This document shows, piece by piece, positions 1 through 5,189 of a stretch of 5,189 nucleotides of DNA. The notes beneath the pieces are model-generated. The model was given only the letters and a program-made list of their open reading frames with translations, did no database searches and was not told where the DNA came from. Made by a program: the position numbers and the translations under genes. Position 1 is the stretch's first letter; each line of letters begins with the position of its first letter. This DNA is from Desulfuromonadales bacterium (lineage in GTDB: Bacteria; Desulfobacterota; Desulfuromonadia; Desulfuromonadales; BM103): NCBI GenBank assembly GCA_030640215.1, contig DAOWJU010000146.1, positions 1 to 5,189 on the forward strand, read 5' to 3'.

Positions 1-1773
1 AAAATCACGTTCATCCCGCATGGCATCCCTGATGTTCCCTTTAAAAGAGCAGATTCTTTTCGTAGGAAACTGGGCATTGAAGACAGAAAGGTCCTCCTCA
101 CCTTTGGCCTGCTGAGCCCCGGCAAGGGGCTTGAAACCATGCTCAATGCCATGCCCGGGATTATCGCCGAGCACCCTGAGGTCCTCTATATTATTCTCGG
201 CAAAACCCATCCCCATGTCATCGGGGAATCGGGCGATTCCTACAGGCAGGCACTTTACCAGCAGGTCAGGCGATTGAAAGTTGATAATCATGTTCTCTTT
301 GAGAACAGTTTTGTGGATCTTGACACCTTGACGCAACATATCAGGGCGGCTGACGTCTATGTGACACCTTATGTCAGTGAAGATCAGATTGTCTCAGGAA
401 CCTTGGCCTACGCCGTTGGAATCGGTGCCGTCACGGTTTCAACCCCTTACTGGTATGCGAAAGAGATCCTTGCCGAGGGCAGGGGGCGTCTGGTCCCTTT
501 TGCTGACTCAGAGGCGATGACAAGAGAGATTAATGATCTCCTCGACCATGAAGATATCGCCCTCAGTATGCGAAAAAAAGGCTACCAACACGGCCGTTCG
601 ATGGTCTGGTCAAAAGTGGCCCAGGATTATATAGAGCTTACAGCCAAGGCATTCGAGCGAACTGTCGACCGACCGATTCCCCAGTATACTGAAAGACCGG
701 ATGTCAGAATTATAAAAGAACTGCCTGATTTCAACCTGCAACATATGAAAGTCATGACCGATGGTACGGGCATTTTGCAGCACGCCAAGTATTCCATCCC
801 CGACCGGACTCACGGTTACTGCGTAGATGACAATGCCAGAGCCCTGATCGTGGCCAGCAAATATCACTGTCAGCTCAAAGAGAAAAGTGTCATCCCCCTG
901 ATTCAGACCTATCTCTCCTTTCTCCATTATTCGTTTAATCCTGAGAATGGTCGATTTCGCAATTTCATGTCTTATGACCGGCGGTGGCTTGAGGAGATCG
1001 GGAGTGAAGACTCCCATGGCCGTTCCCTGTGGGGATTAGGGGTCGCCATCCAATGCGCCCCTAATGACGCAATCCGCAACATGGCGGTAAGTCTCTTTTT
1101 GGATGGCCTTCAAGCCGTTGAGGAGTTTATCTCTCCCCGGTCCTGGGCATTTGCAACCGTCGGGCTGCACGCCTATATGTCCCACTTCGGTGGCGATGCC
1201 AATGCCAGACGAGTTCGAACACACCTTTCAGAAAAACTTGTTGCACTCTTCAAAAACCGGACCCTGGATGACTGGCCGTGGTGTGAGGATACGGTGACCT
1301 ATGCTAATGCCAAGCTGCCACATGCCCTGATCCTGGCCGGGCAATGGATCCCTGATGCCGAAATGTATGAAATGGGTATCACAGCGCTAAGGTGGCTGCT
1401 TGATAAACAGACGGCAGCCGATGGGCATCTTTCCATCATTGGTAATTCCAACTGGTGTAAGAGAGAGTGTAAAATCTCGCTTTTCGATCAACAGCCACTA
1501 GAGGCAATGTCTTTAATCGATGCTTGCGCAGAGGCGTTTCGTGCCACGGGAGATATCGAATGGCTTGAAGAGGGGCATCGTTGTCTTGGTTGGTTTATGG
1601 GTCGCAATGATCTGAACAAGCAAATCTGTGATTTTACTACTGGGGGCTGCTGTGACGGTCTTGAGGCGACAGGGGTAAATGCCAACCAGGGGGCCGAATC
1701 AACATTATCCTGGTTAATCTCTCTCCTGACCATGTATGAGATTCTGGAGCAGAAAGTCCTGGTCGTTAAATAG
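1..1773 (+). CDS. GT4-family glycosyltransferase fused to a C-terminal glycosidase-like helical domain (5' partial)
   Basis: The reading frame is open from base 1, so the gene starts upstream; the first internal ATG at 139 lies inside the glycosyltransferase fold and is not the start. 590 residues are visible. Residues 1 to about 220 are the C-terminal Rossmann half of a GT-B enzyme: an IPHGIPD entry segment, a donor-phosphate loop FGLLSPGKGLE (35-45) and a nucleotide-sugar region YVSEDQIVSGTLAYAVG (124-140). The first Glu of the usual E-x7-E pair is E127, but the second position is Leu135. Residues from about 225 to 590 form a second domain with blocks DRTHGYCVDDNAR (268-280), SEDSHGR (335-341), FDQQPLEA (495-502) and NQGAES (562-567), resembling an alpha/alpha-barrel (six-hairpin glycosidase-like) fold. 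The likely role is cytoplasmic sugar transfer from a nucleotide sugar in polysaccharide or oligosaccharide synthesis; donor and acceptor are unknown. The family call is firm; the function of the second domain is inferred. Confidence 0.88.
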   Translation, partial: KITFIPHGIPDVPFKRADSFRRKLGIEDRKVLLTFGLLSPGKGLETMLNAMPGIIAEHPEVLYIILGKTHPHVIGESGDSYRQALYQQVRRLKVDNHVLFENSFVDLDTLTQHIRAADVYVTPYVSEDQIVSGTLAYAVGIGAVTVSTPYWYAKEILAEGRGRLVPFADSEAMTREINDLLDHEDIALSMRKKGYQHGRSMVWSKVAQDYIELTAKAFERTVDRPIPQYTERPDVRIIKELPDFNLQHMKVMTDGTGILQHAKYSIPDRTHGYCVDDNARALIVASKYHCQLKEKSVIPLIQTYLSFLHYSFNPENGRFRNFMSYDRRWLEEIGSEDSHGRSLWGLGVAIQCAPNDAIRNMAVSLFLDGLQAVEEFISPRSWAFATVGLHAYMSHFGGDANARRVRTHLSEKLVALFKNRTLDDWPWCEDTVTYANAKLPHALILAGQWIPDAEMYEMGITALRWLLDKQTAADGHLSIIGNSNWCKRECKISLFDQQPLEAMSLIDACAEAFRATGDIEWLEEGHRCLGWFMGRNDLNKQICDFTTGGCCDGLEATGVNANQGAESTLSWLISLLTMYEILEQKVLVVK

Positions 1774-1791
1774 GAGCGAATTTTCCCTATT
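1769..1791 (+). terminator. weak candidate terminator hairpin over the glycosyltransferase stop
   Basis: AATAGG (1769-1774) is exactly complementary to CCTATT (1786-1791), giving a 6-bp stem with an 11-nt loop. The stem includes the TAG stop codon of the glycosyltransferase. The following TGTATTT is only a poor U-tract and the stem is A+T-rich, so termination efficiency is doubtful. It is the only terminator-like element close to the stop. Confidence 0.25.
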
Positions 1792-1822
1792 GTATTTCCT
1801 TCGTTAGTTATATTGCCCACGC

Positions 1823-1838
1823 AAACGACAAGACGTTT
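1823..1838 (+). repeat. inverted repeat, 5-bp stem
   Basis: AAACG (1823-1827) and CGTTT (1834-1838) are perfect reverse complements separated by ACAAGA. It is the first of three short hairpins in a row in the intergenic region. A 5-bp stem is weak alone and could occur by chance. Confidence 0.3.
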
Positions 1839-1847
1839 CGGAATGAA

Positions 1848-1872
1848 GGTATTCGGTCGTGAGGACGATACC
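1848..1872 (+). repeat. imperfect inverted repeat with nested stem
   Basis: GGTAT (1848-1852) pairs with ATACC (1868-1872), and inside it GTC (1856-1858) pairs with GAC (1864-1866) around a GTGAG loop, with an asymmetric internal bulge between the two stems. In RNA this would be a single bulged hairpin. It could be a structured 3' UTR, part of a leader transcribed from an unseen upstream promoter, or a DNA operator. Confidence 0.35.
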
Positions 1873-1873
1873 G

Positions 1874-1888
1874 CCACAAATCATGTGG
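1874..1888 (+). repeat. inverted repeat CCACA-N5-TGTGG followed by T-rich DNA
   Basis: CCACA (1874-1878) and TGTGG (1884-1888) are perfect reverse complements around AATCA, only 1 bp after the previous hairpin. The sequence after it is T-rich (ATATTTTGTTTG from 1891), so it might act as a weak terminator. It also lies just upstream of the promoter candidate, where an operator could sit. Neither role can be decided from sequence alone. Confidence 0.3.
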
Positions 1889-1899
1889 GAATATTTTGT

Positions 1900-1928
1900 T
1901 TGTTGTTTTACTCTCTTGAGGTTATATT
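1900..1928 (+). promoter_or_regulatory. candidate sigma-70 promoter for the sulfur operon
   Basis: A -35-like TTGTTG (1900-1905) and a -10-like TATATT (1923-1928, five of six consensus bases) are separated by exactly 17 bp. Transcription would start near 1934-1936, giving a leader of a little over 40 nt before the GTG start at 1978. The -35 matches only in its TTG, so an activator may be needed. It is the best promoter match I found between 1774 and 1977. Confidence 0.4.
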
Positions 1929-1964
1929 AATGGGCATGCGTTAATGTTACTTACTGAGGGGGGC

Positions 1965-1969
1965 GGGAG
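1965..1969 (+). promoter_or_regulatory. ribosome binding site for the transporter (GTG start)
   Basis: GGGAG at 1965-1969 lies 8 nt before the GTG at 1978, and a second purine run GAGGGGGG occurs at 1956-1963. This strong site supports the GTG over the downstream in-frame ATG at 2002, which has no comparable motif. An in-frame TAA at 1942-1944 rules out any start further upstream than that. Confidence 0.7.
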
Positions 1970-1977
1970 TAGCCGTT

Positions 1978-3117
1978 GTGGATTTCTCTGCCTGGATCGT
2001 TATGTCTGGATTGCTGGTTATCGGCCTGACAGCCGGTTTTCTGATGCATCGCTCCGACTTTTGTCTGGCCGGCGCGTTTCGCGACGTCTTTTTGTTCAAC
2101 AGCTACAAACGCATTCGTCCACTTGTCCTCCTGATCACCCTGAGCGCACTTCTGTTCGAACTCTGTCGTCTCATGGGTGTACTGCCAACCTACCCCTTCC
2201 TGTGGTTTGCTCCGCCAGCCGGGGTCAATATCTTTGGTGGCATGGTCTTCGGTCTTGGCATGGTGCTGGCTGGGGGTTGTGTTGTTGGCGTCCTTTACAA
2301 GATGGGAAGTGGCAATTTAATGGCGCTGGTTGCCTTTCTTGGACTCCTGGTCGGCAGCGCTCTCTACGCTGAGATACACACCGGGTGGATATCTTTAGCA
2401 AAACAAACTAACTTTTCAACAAACGCCGTAACTCTGCCGCAATGGCTCAGTGTCTCGGCGACGGCTCCGGTCCTTCTGCTCGTTTCTATTGGAGGGTTCC
2501 TCTGCTGGCGATGGCGACAAGCCGGACTCTGGGTCAATCAGAATGTTGCGGAAGGATTCATCCCGTTGTGGCTGACAGCTATCGGATTGGCTGTTCTTGG
2601 CCTACTAACGGTTCTTCTGTGCGGTGTTCCCATGGGAGTGACAACATCTTATGCCAAGGGTGCAGCTCTTCTGGAATCCTGGATCATCCCCGGTCATCTT
2701 GCTAACCTGCCCTATTTTACGTCTACCCCGGTTCATTACGCCTTGCCGATTGATGGCCTTCTGCGTAGTGGTGGCGCTGGTCCGCAATTCGATATTGTTA
2801 CGATAGTACAAACTCCCCTGATCCTTGGTATTGTCGGCGGAGCCTGGTTGTCGGCACGGTTGCTCGGCGAATTCCGGGTCACCTGGAAGGTTCCATTCAC
2901 TCAGGCAATCATGGTTTTTTGCGGGGGCATCATTATGGCTCTTGGCGCCAGGATGTCTCCAGGCTGCAACGTCTGGCATCTGTGGGGAGGCATCCCGTTG
3001 CTGACGATACAAAGCTTACTGTTTGTTGTTGGATTGGTCCCGGGAGCATGGCTTGGCGGGGTAGTCCTGCAACGGGTGCTAATTTCTGCAACGCCGCTGA
3101 AGAGGTCGAGCTCATGA
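1978..3117 (+). CDS. YeeE/YedE-family (TsuA-like) thiosulfate/sulfur-compound transporter
   Basis: A 379-residue, very hydrophobic inner-membrane protein of the YeeE/YedE (Sulf_transp) family, whose characterised member TsuA takes up thiosulfate. The two halves look like an internal repeat. The first has RSDFCLAGAFRD (25-36) and FGLGMVLAGGC (91-101); the second has CGVPMGVTTSYAKGA (215-229) and GARMSPGCN (323-331). The glycine-flanked cysteines C101 and C330 fit the pore-lining cysteines thought to pass thiosulfate by transient S-H contacts. Approximate hydrophobic segments are 7-25, 47-67, 83-106, 112-131, 160-178, 194-216, 276-296, 307-325 and 337-369. The GTG start is chosen from its GGGAG site. 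The stop overlaps the next gene, a TusA-like carrier, which supports a sulfur-import role. Thiosulfate is the favoured substrate; selenium-linked YedE relatives exist, so another sulfur or selenium species is possible. Confidence 0.88.
   Translation: MDFSAWIVMSGLLVIGLTAGFLMHRSDFCLAGAFRDVFLFNSYKRIRPLVLLITLSALLFELCRLMGVLPTYPFLWFAPPAGVNIFGGMVFGLGMVLAGGCVVGVLYKMGSGNLMALVAFLGLLVGSALYAEIHTGWISLAKQTNFSTNAVTLPQWLSVSATAPVLLLVSIGGFLCWRWRQAGLWVNQNVAEGFIPLWLTAIGLAVLGLLTVLLCGVPMGVTTSYAKGAALLESWIIPGHLANLPYFTSTPVHYALPIDGLLRSGGAGPQFDIVTIVQTPLILGIVGGAWLSARLLGEFRVTWKVPFTQAIMVFCGGIIMALGARMSPGCNVWHLWGGIPLLTIQSLLFVVGLVPGAWLGGVVLQRVLISATPLKRSSS
3099..3105 (+). promoter_or_regulatory. ribosome binding site for the TusA-like gene
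   Basis: GAAGAGG at 3099-3105 lies inside the last codons of the transporter and 8 nt before the ATG at 3114. It selects 3114 over the in-frame ATG at 3129 and places the start exactly on an ATGA overlap with the transporter stop. Confidence 0.65.
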
Positions 3118-3356
3118 AGGTTTTAGATATGGATATTCGCGGACAGATCTGTCCATCGAGCCTGCTTCTGGCACTACGAGAAATCAATCTGCATCACCAG
3201 GAACTGGTAGCGGGGCAGCTCTCTATTGTGGTTCTCACAGACAACCGTGATGCGACGGGGACGATTCCTGAGGCTGTCCATAACATGGGAATTGACGCTG
3301 TCGTTGAAAAGATGGATGGATATTACCGTATAACGACACAACAGCAGAGCAACTGA
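3114..3356 (+). CDS. TusA-family sulfur carrier (YeeD-like) with CPSS active site
   Basis: An 80-residue cytoplasmic protein of the TusA/SirA/YedF fold. Members carry sulfur as a persulfide on a cysteine at the N-terminal end of the first helix. The signature here is DIRGQICPSSLLLALREIN (7-25). C13 is the only cysteine and P14 is kept, but the second proline of the canonical CPxP is Ser16. A second block, TDNRDATGTIPEAVHNMG (42-59), followed by VVEKMDGYYRIT, replaces the usual TusA C-terminal half and marks a distinct subgroup. The ATG overlaps the transporter TGA (ATGA), so translation is probably coupled and amounts matched. The gene context matches yeeE-yeeD pairs, where the small protein is thought to accept or break down imported thiosulfate. 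The open frame extends upstream to 2919, but that part is out of frame inside the transporter gene and is not coding. Confidence 0.87.
   Translation: MKVLDMDIRGQICPSSLLLALREINLHHQELVAGQLSIVVLTDNRDATGTIPEAVHNMGIDAVVEKMDGYYRITTQQQSN
3304..3334 (+). promoter_or_regulatory. weak candidate internal promoter before the kinase gene
   Basis: TTGAAA (3304-3309) and TATAAC (3329-3334) each match the sigma-70 consensus at five of six positions, but the spacer is 19 bp, longer than optimal. It lies in the 3' end of the TusA-like gene and could give the kinase some separate expression. Chance occurrence is quite possible. Confidence 0.2.
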
Positions 3357-3366
3357 TCTTATTTAC

Positions 3367-3370
3367 AGGA
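3367..3370 (+). promoter_or_regulatory. ribosome binding site for the histidine kinase
   Basis: AGGA at 3367-3370 lies 8 nt before a GTG (3379) and 11 nt before an ATG (3382); the two start codons are adjacent and in frame. Spacing favours the GTG and codon preference favours the ATG. The choice changes the protein by one residue. Confidence 0.5.
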
Positions 3371-3378
3371 CAACCAGA

Positions 3379-5127
3379 GTGATGCAACCACAGAGTCAAA
3401 ACATTGTCAGGAAAGCAGAGGAACGCAGTGAACTCGAGCTGTTGTACGAAGAGAACGCGCGTCTGGTAAAGATCAACCGTGAGGCTTTTGACTATATCCG
3501 CAGCAAGGTAAATTGTCTGCTTGAAGTTGTCGGCACAAAAAGCCTGCGTCCAGAGGAACTGGACAATCACAGCCTGATTGAATTTGACCCGATCGGCATC
3601 GTCGCCCAGACCTTTCAACACATACTGGAAAATCTGCAAGGGACCAATCAGAGGCTACATTTTGCCCACAATGAAATCCAGACGATTTTTGAAACGGTCG
3701 GTGCTGCGCTTCTGGTATTAGACCCTCAGGGTAAGGTGGTTTCTTATAACCAGAAGATTCGTGACCTGATGCTTGGCGGTGACGTTGAGATCCTTGGCAA
3801 AAGCTGCAAAGACTATGTTTGCCGTAAGGGTGCTGATAACGACAGGTGTATTTTTGAGTGCGTCATGAAGTCTCACCGCGAGCAGAATCTTTATGACTGG
3901 GACCTCGATGGACGCAGCTTTGATGTGATCGGTCGTCCCATGTTTGATGAGGCTGGCAACATCACCCATGTTGTCATGGCTTATCATGATGTTTCTGCGC
4001 GTCGCGATGCACAGAGTTCTTTATTGCAGTCTCTCAACGAGACCCAGGAGGCGAATGCCAAGATACATGGCATCCTGCGCTCTGCAGCTGACGGCATTTT
4101 AGTGACTGACTCCAGTGACAATATAGTTCTGATCAATCGTCGGGCTGAAGAACTGATTGGTTATTGTCTGTCCAATCATGATTCCGCCAGCCAGGGCTCC
4201 TCAACTCACATCGACCAAATCCCCCACAATGAGCTGGTCCAGCTGTTGCGTCAGGCTCCACAAAGAGAGCAGGAAACGTTCACCGAGGATCTCACCTTTG
4301 AGCCGACGGGGCACTCGTCATGTATCTGCCAGGTCAGGGTTACGGTTATCAAATCATTGGAGAACAGATTTAATGGCTGCGTAATGCTTCTGCACGATGT
4401 GACTGAACAGCGCACGATCGATCGCATGAAAAATGAATTCGTTTCAACAGCGGCTCATGAACTGCGCACACCCTTGGCGACGATCATCGGCTATACCGAC
4501 CTGATGATGATGAAGAATGATTTTAGCGCTGAGCAGAAGAGTGAATTTCTGCAACAGATTCAAAAGAAAGCGGAACGTCTGGGAGACATTGTCAGCAACC
4601 TGCTGGATATCAGTCGAATTGAATCTGGCGAAGTCGTGTCTCTTGAACTGAAGCCTCATCGTTTAGACCAACTTTGTGAAGAGGTCATCAAGAACTTTCA
4701 GTTACAGACAAGTGATCACAACTTCATACTGGAATTCCCACAACCCTCTGGCGTTACCGTAGCTTTTGATCGGTTTGCGATGATGCAGATTCTTGAAAAC
4801 CTGCTCAGCAATGCCGTGAAATATTCTCCGGAAGGTGGCGAGATTCGGATCTCCTGTCGGCTTGAAAATGGCACTTGCCTGCTTGCGGTCAGTGATCAGG
4901 GGATAGGCATGACATCCGAACAAGTGGTGCGAATTTACGACAAATTTTATCGGGCAGATGCGACAAATACGGCGATTTCCGGAACCGGGCTAGGTATGAC
5001 AATCGTCAAACACCTGGTGGAAGCGCAGTCCGGGCAAGTGAATATTACGAGTTCTCTCGGCAAGGGTACAACCGTTACGATCACGTTGTCAGCACATCTG
5101 GCTGACTACAGTCCTGTTAACTCTTGA
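3379..5127 (+). CDS. cytoplasmic PAS-PAS sensor histidine kinase
   Basis: A 582-residue two-component sensor kinase. A charged, helical N-terminus (1-100) has no membrane segment or signal peptide, so the protein should be cytoplasmic. PAS1 spans about 100-206 and contains a cysteine cluster, C143-x4-C148-x8-C157-x3-C161. A short coiled linker (207-230) leads to PAS2 (about 228-345), with further cysteines at C263, C315 and C317. HisKA (about 348-416) has the H-box VSTAAHELRTPL with phospho-acceptor H360. HATPase_c (about 463-573) has N-box ENLLSNAVKYSP (473-484), G1 DQGIG (506-510), F-box YDKFYR (520-525) and G2 GTGLGM (535-540). All catalytic motifs are intact, so it should be active. It follows the TusA-like gene by 22 bp, probably in the same operon, which suggests it senses a sulfur- or redox-related cue. 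No response regulator is in the window, so the partner is unknown. The ligand is not readable from sequence. Confidence 0.9.
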   Translation: MMQPQSQNIVRKAEERSELELLYEENARLVKINREAFDYIRSKVNCLLEVVGTKSLRPEELDNHSLIEFDPIGIVAQTFQHILENLQGTNQRLHFAHNEIQTIFETVGAALLVLDPQGKVVSYNQKIRDLMLGGDVEILGKSCKDYVCRKGADNDRCIFECVMKSHREQNLYDWDLDGRSFDVIGRPMFDEAGNITHVVMAYHDVSARRDAQSSLLQSLNETQEANAKIHGILRSAADGILVTDSSDNIVLINRRAEELIGYCLSNHDSASQGSSTHIDQIPHNELVQLLRQAPQREQETFTEDLTFEPTGHSSCICQVRVTVIKSLENRFNGCVMLLHDVTEQRTIDRMKNEFVSTAAHELRTPLATIIGYTDLMMMKNDFSAEQKSEFLQQIQKKAERLGDIVSNLLDISRIESGEVVSLELKPHRLDQLCEEVIKNFQLQTSDHNFILEFPQPSGVTVAFDRFAMMQILENLLSNAVKYSPEGGEIRISCRLENGTCLLAVSDQGIGMTSEQVVRIYDKFYRADATNTAISGTGLGMTIVKHLVEAQSGQVNITSSLGKGTTVTITLSAHLADYSPVNS

Positions 5128-5152
5128 CCATACCGAAACGAAACCCTATAAT
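5124..5152 (+). promoter_or_regulatory. strong sigma-70 promoter for tRNA-Leu
   Basis: TTGACC (5124-5129) and a perfect TATAAT (5147-5152) are separated by exactly 17 bp. The -10 ends 12 nt before the tRNA 5' end at 5165, so the start site would fall near 5158-5160 with a leader of only a few nucleotides for RNase P to remove. The kinase stop codon TGA (5125-5127) lies within the -35 box. This is the best promoter match in the window. Confidence 0.85.
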
Positions 5153-5164
5153 GCACTCCGCTTT

Positions 5165-5189
5165 GCCGAAGTGGTGGAATTGGTAGACA
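5165..5189 (+). tRNA. tRNA-Leu, 5' end only (cut by window end)
   Basis: The last 25 bases read as the acceptor 5' strand GCCGAAG, then TG, then a D-arm with the box-A-like TGGTGGAATTGGTAGACA. This is the pattern of bacterial class II leucine tRNAs. The anticodon, variable arm and 3' acceptor strand lie outside the window, so the isoacceptor cannot be named. The perfectly placed promoter just upstream supports the call. A serine or tyrosine class II tRNA is much less likely given this D-arm. Confidence 0.82.

Larger units (their letters stand above)
1774..1977. other. intergenic region between glycosyltransferase and sulfur operon
   Basis: 204 bp without a convincing coding sequence. It holds a possible terminator at its left edge, three short inverted repeats between 1823 and 1888, a T-rich stretch (1891-1910), a promoter candidate (1900-1928), a TTAATG direct repeat around GCATGC (1927-1946) and the transporter ribosome binding site. 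I recognise no riboswitch or known small RNA family in it. Confidence 0.7.

Noticed and set aside
139..141. ATG at 139 as the start of the glycosyltransferase
   Set aside because: The frame is open from base 1 and codons 1-46 encode conserved GT-B sequence (IPHGIPD, FGLLSPGKGLE), so the real start is upstream.
610..1017. 135-codon minus-strand frame inside the glycosyltransferase
   Set aside because: Entirely antisense to a gene with strong conserved motifs; no family resemblance of its own.
1488..1877. 129-codon minus-strand frame reaching into the intergenic region
   Set aside because: Most of it is antisense to the conserved glycosyltransferase C-terminus, and the translation shows no domain or plausible composition.
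1774..1977. Riboswitch in the transporter leader
   Set aside because: The predicted leader is only about 40 nt, and none of the aptamer consensus sequences I know (SAM, cobalamin, TPP, FMN) is visible in the intergenic region.
1944..2372. 142-codon plus-strand frame starting at ATG 1944
   Set aside because: It overlaps the transporter in another frame; its product is rich in Arg, Ser, Cys and Trp with no recognisable motif, whereas the overlapping transporter frame has clear family motifs.
2605..3012. 135-codon minus-strand frame inside the transporter
   Set aside because: Antisense shadow of membrane-protein codons; polar low-complexity product without motifs.
2919..3113. Upstream extension of the TusA-like frame
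   Set aside because: It lies out of frame within the transporter; the homology begins at DIRGQICP, and the GAAGAGG site and ATGA overlap fix the start at 3114.
3235..3639. 134-codon minus-strand frame across the TusA-like/kinase junction
   Set aside because: Antisense to two well-supported genes and without recognisable features.

Overview
The window reads as an ordinary chromosomal segment of a Gram-negative, sulfur-active bacterium of intermediate G+C. My best guess is the Desulfuromonas/Geobacter side of the former Deltaproteobacteria. That rests on gene style only: a YeeE/YedE transporter paired with a TusA variant, a cysteine-bearing PAS kinase, and a GT4 fused to a glycosidase-like domain. 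It is inference, not proof. All genes lie on the plus strand, and I see no insertion sequence, CRISPR array or prophage.

Layout: (1) 1-1773 is the 3' part of a large glycosyltransferase gene whose start lies before the window; it fuses a GT-B C-terminal half to a roughly 370-residue helical, glycosidase-like domain. (2) 1774-1977 is a 204-bp intergenic stretch with several short inverted repeats, a plausible sigma-70 promoter and a good ribosome binding site. (3) 1978-5127 looks like a three-gene operon: a YeeE/YedE (TsuA-like) thiosulfate or sulfur-compound transporter; a small TusA-family sulfur carrier overlapping it by ATGA and carrying CPSS instead of the usual CPxP; and, after 22 bp, a soluble PAS-PAS-HisKA-HATPase histidine kinase. 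(4) 5128-5164 holds a near-consensus promoter whose -35 box contains the kinase stop codon. (5) 5165-5189 is the first 25 nt of a tRNA-Leu cut by the window end.

How they may work together: the transporter would import thiosulfate or a similar sulfur species, and the TusA-like protein would take sulfur on its single cysteine just inside the membrane, as proposed for YeeE-YeeD pairs. The kinase, with four closely spaced cysteines in its first PAS domain, may sense redox or sulfur state and report it to a response regulator not encoded here. The transporter-carrier pairing is a known theme. The linked cytoplasmic cysteine-PAS kinase is the part most worth a second look. The glycosyltransferase looks like a separate unit for polysaccharide or glycoside synthesis.
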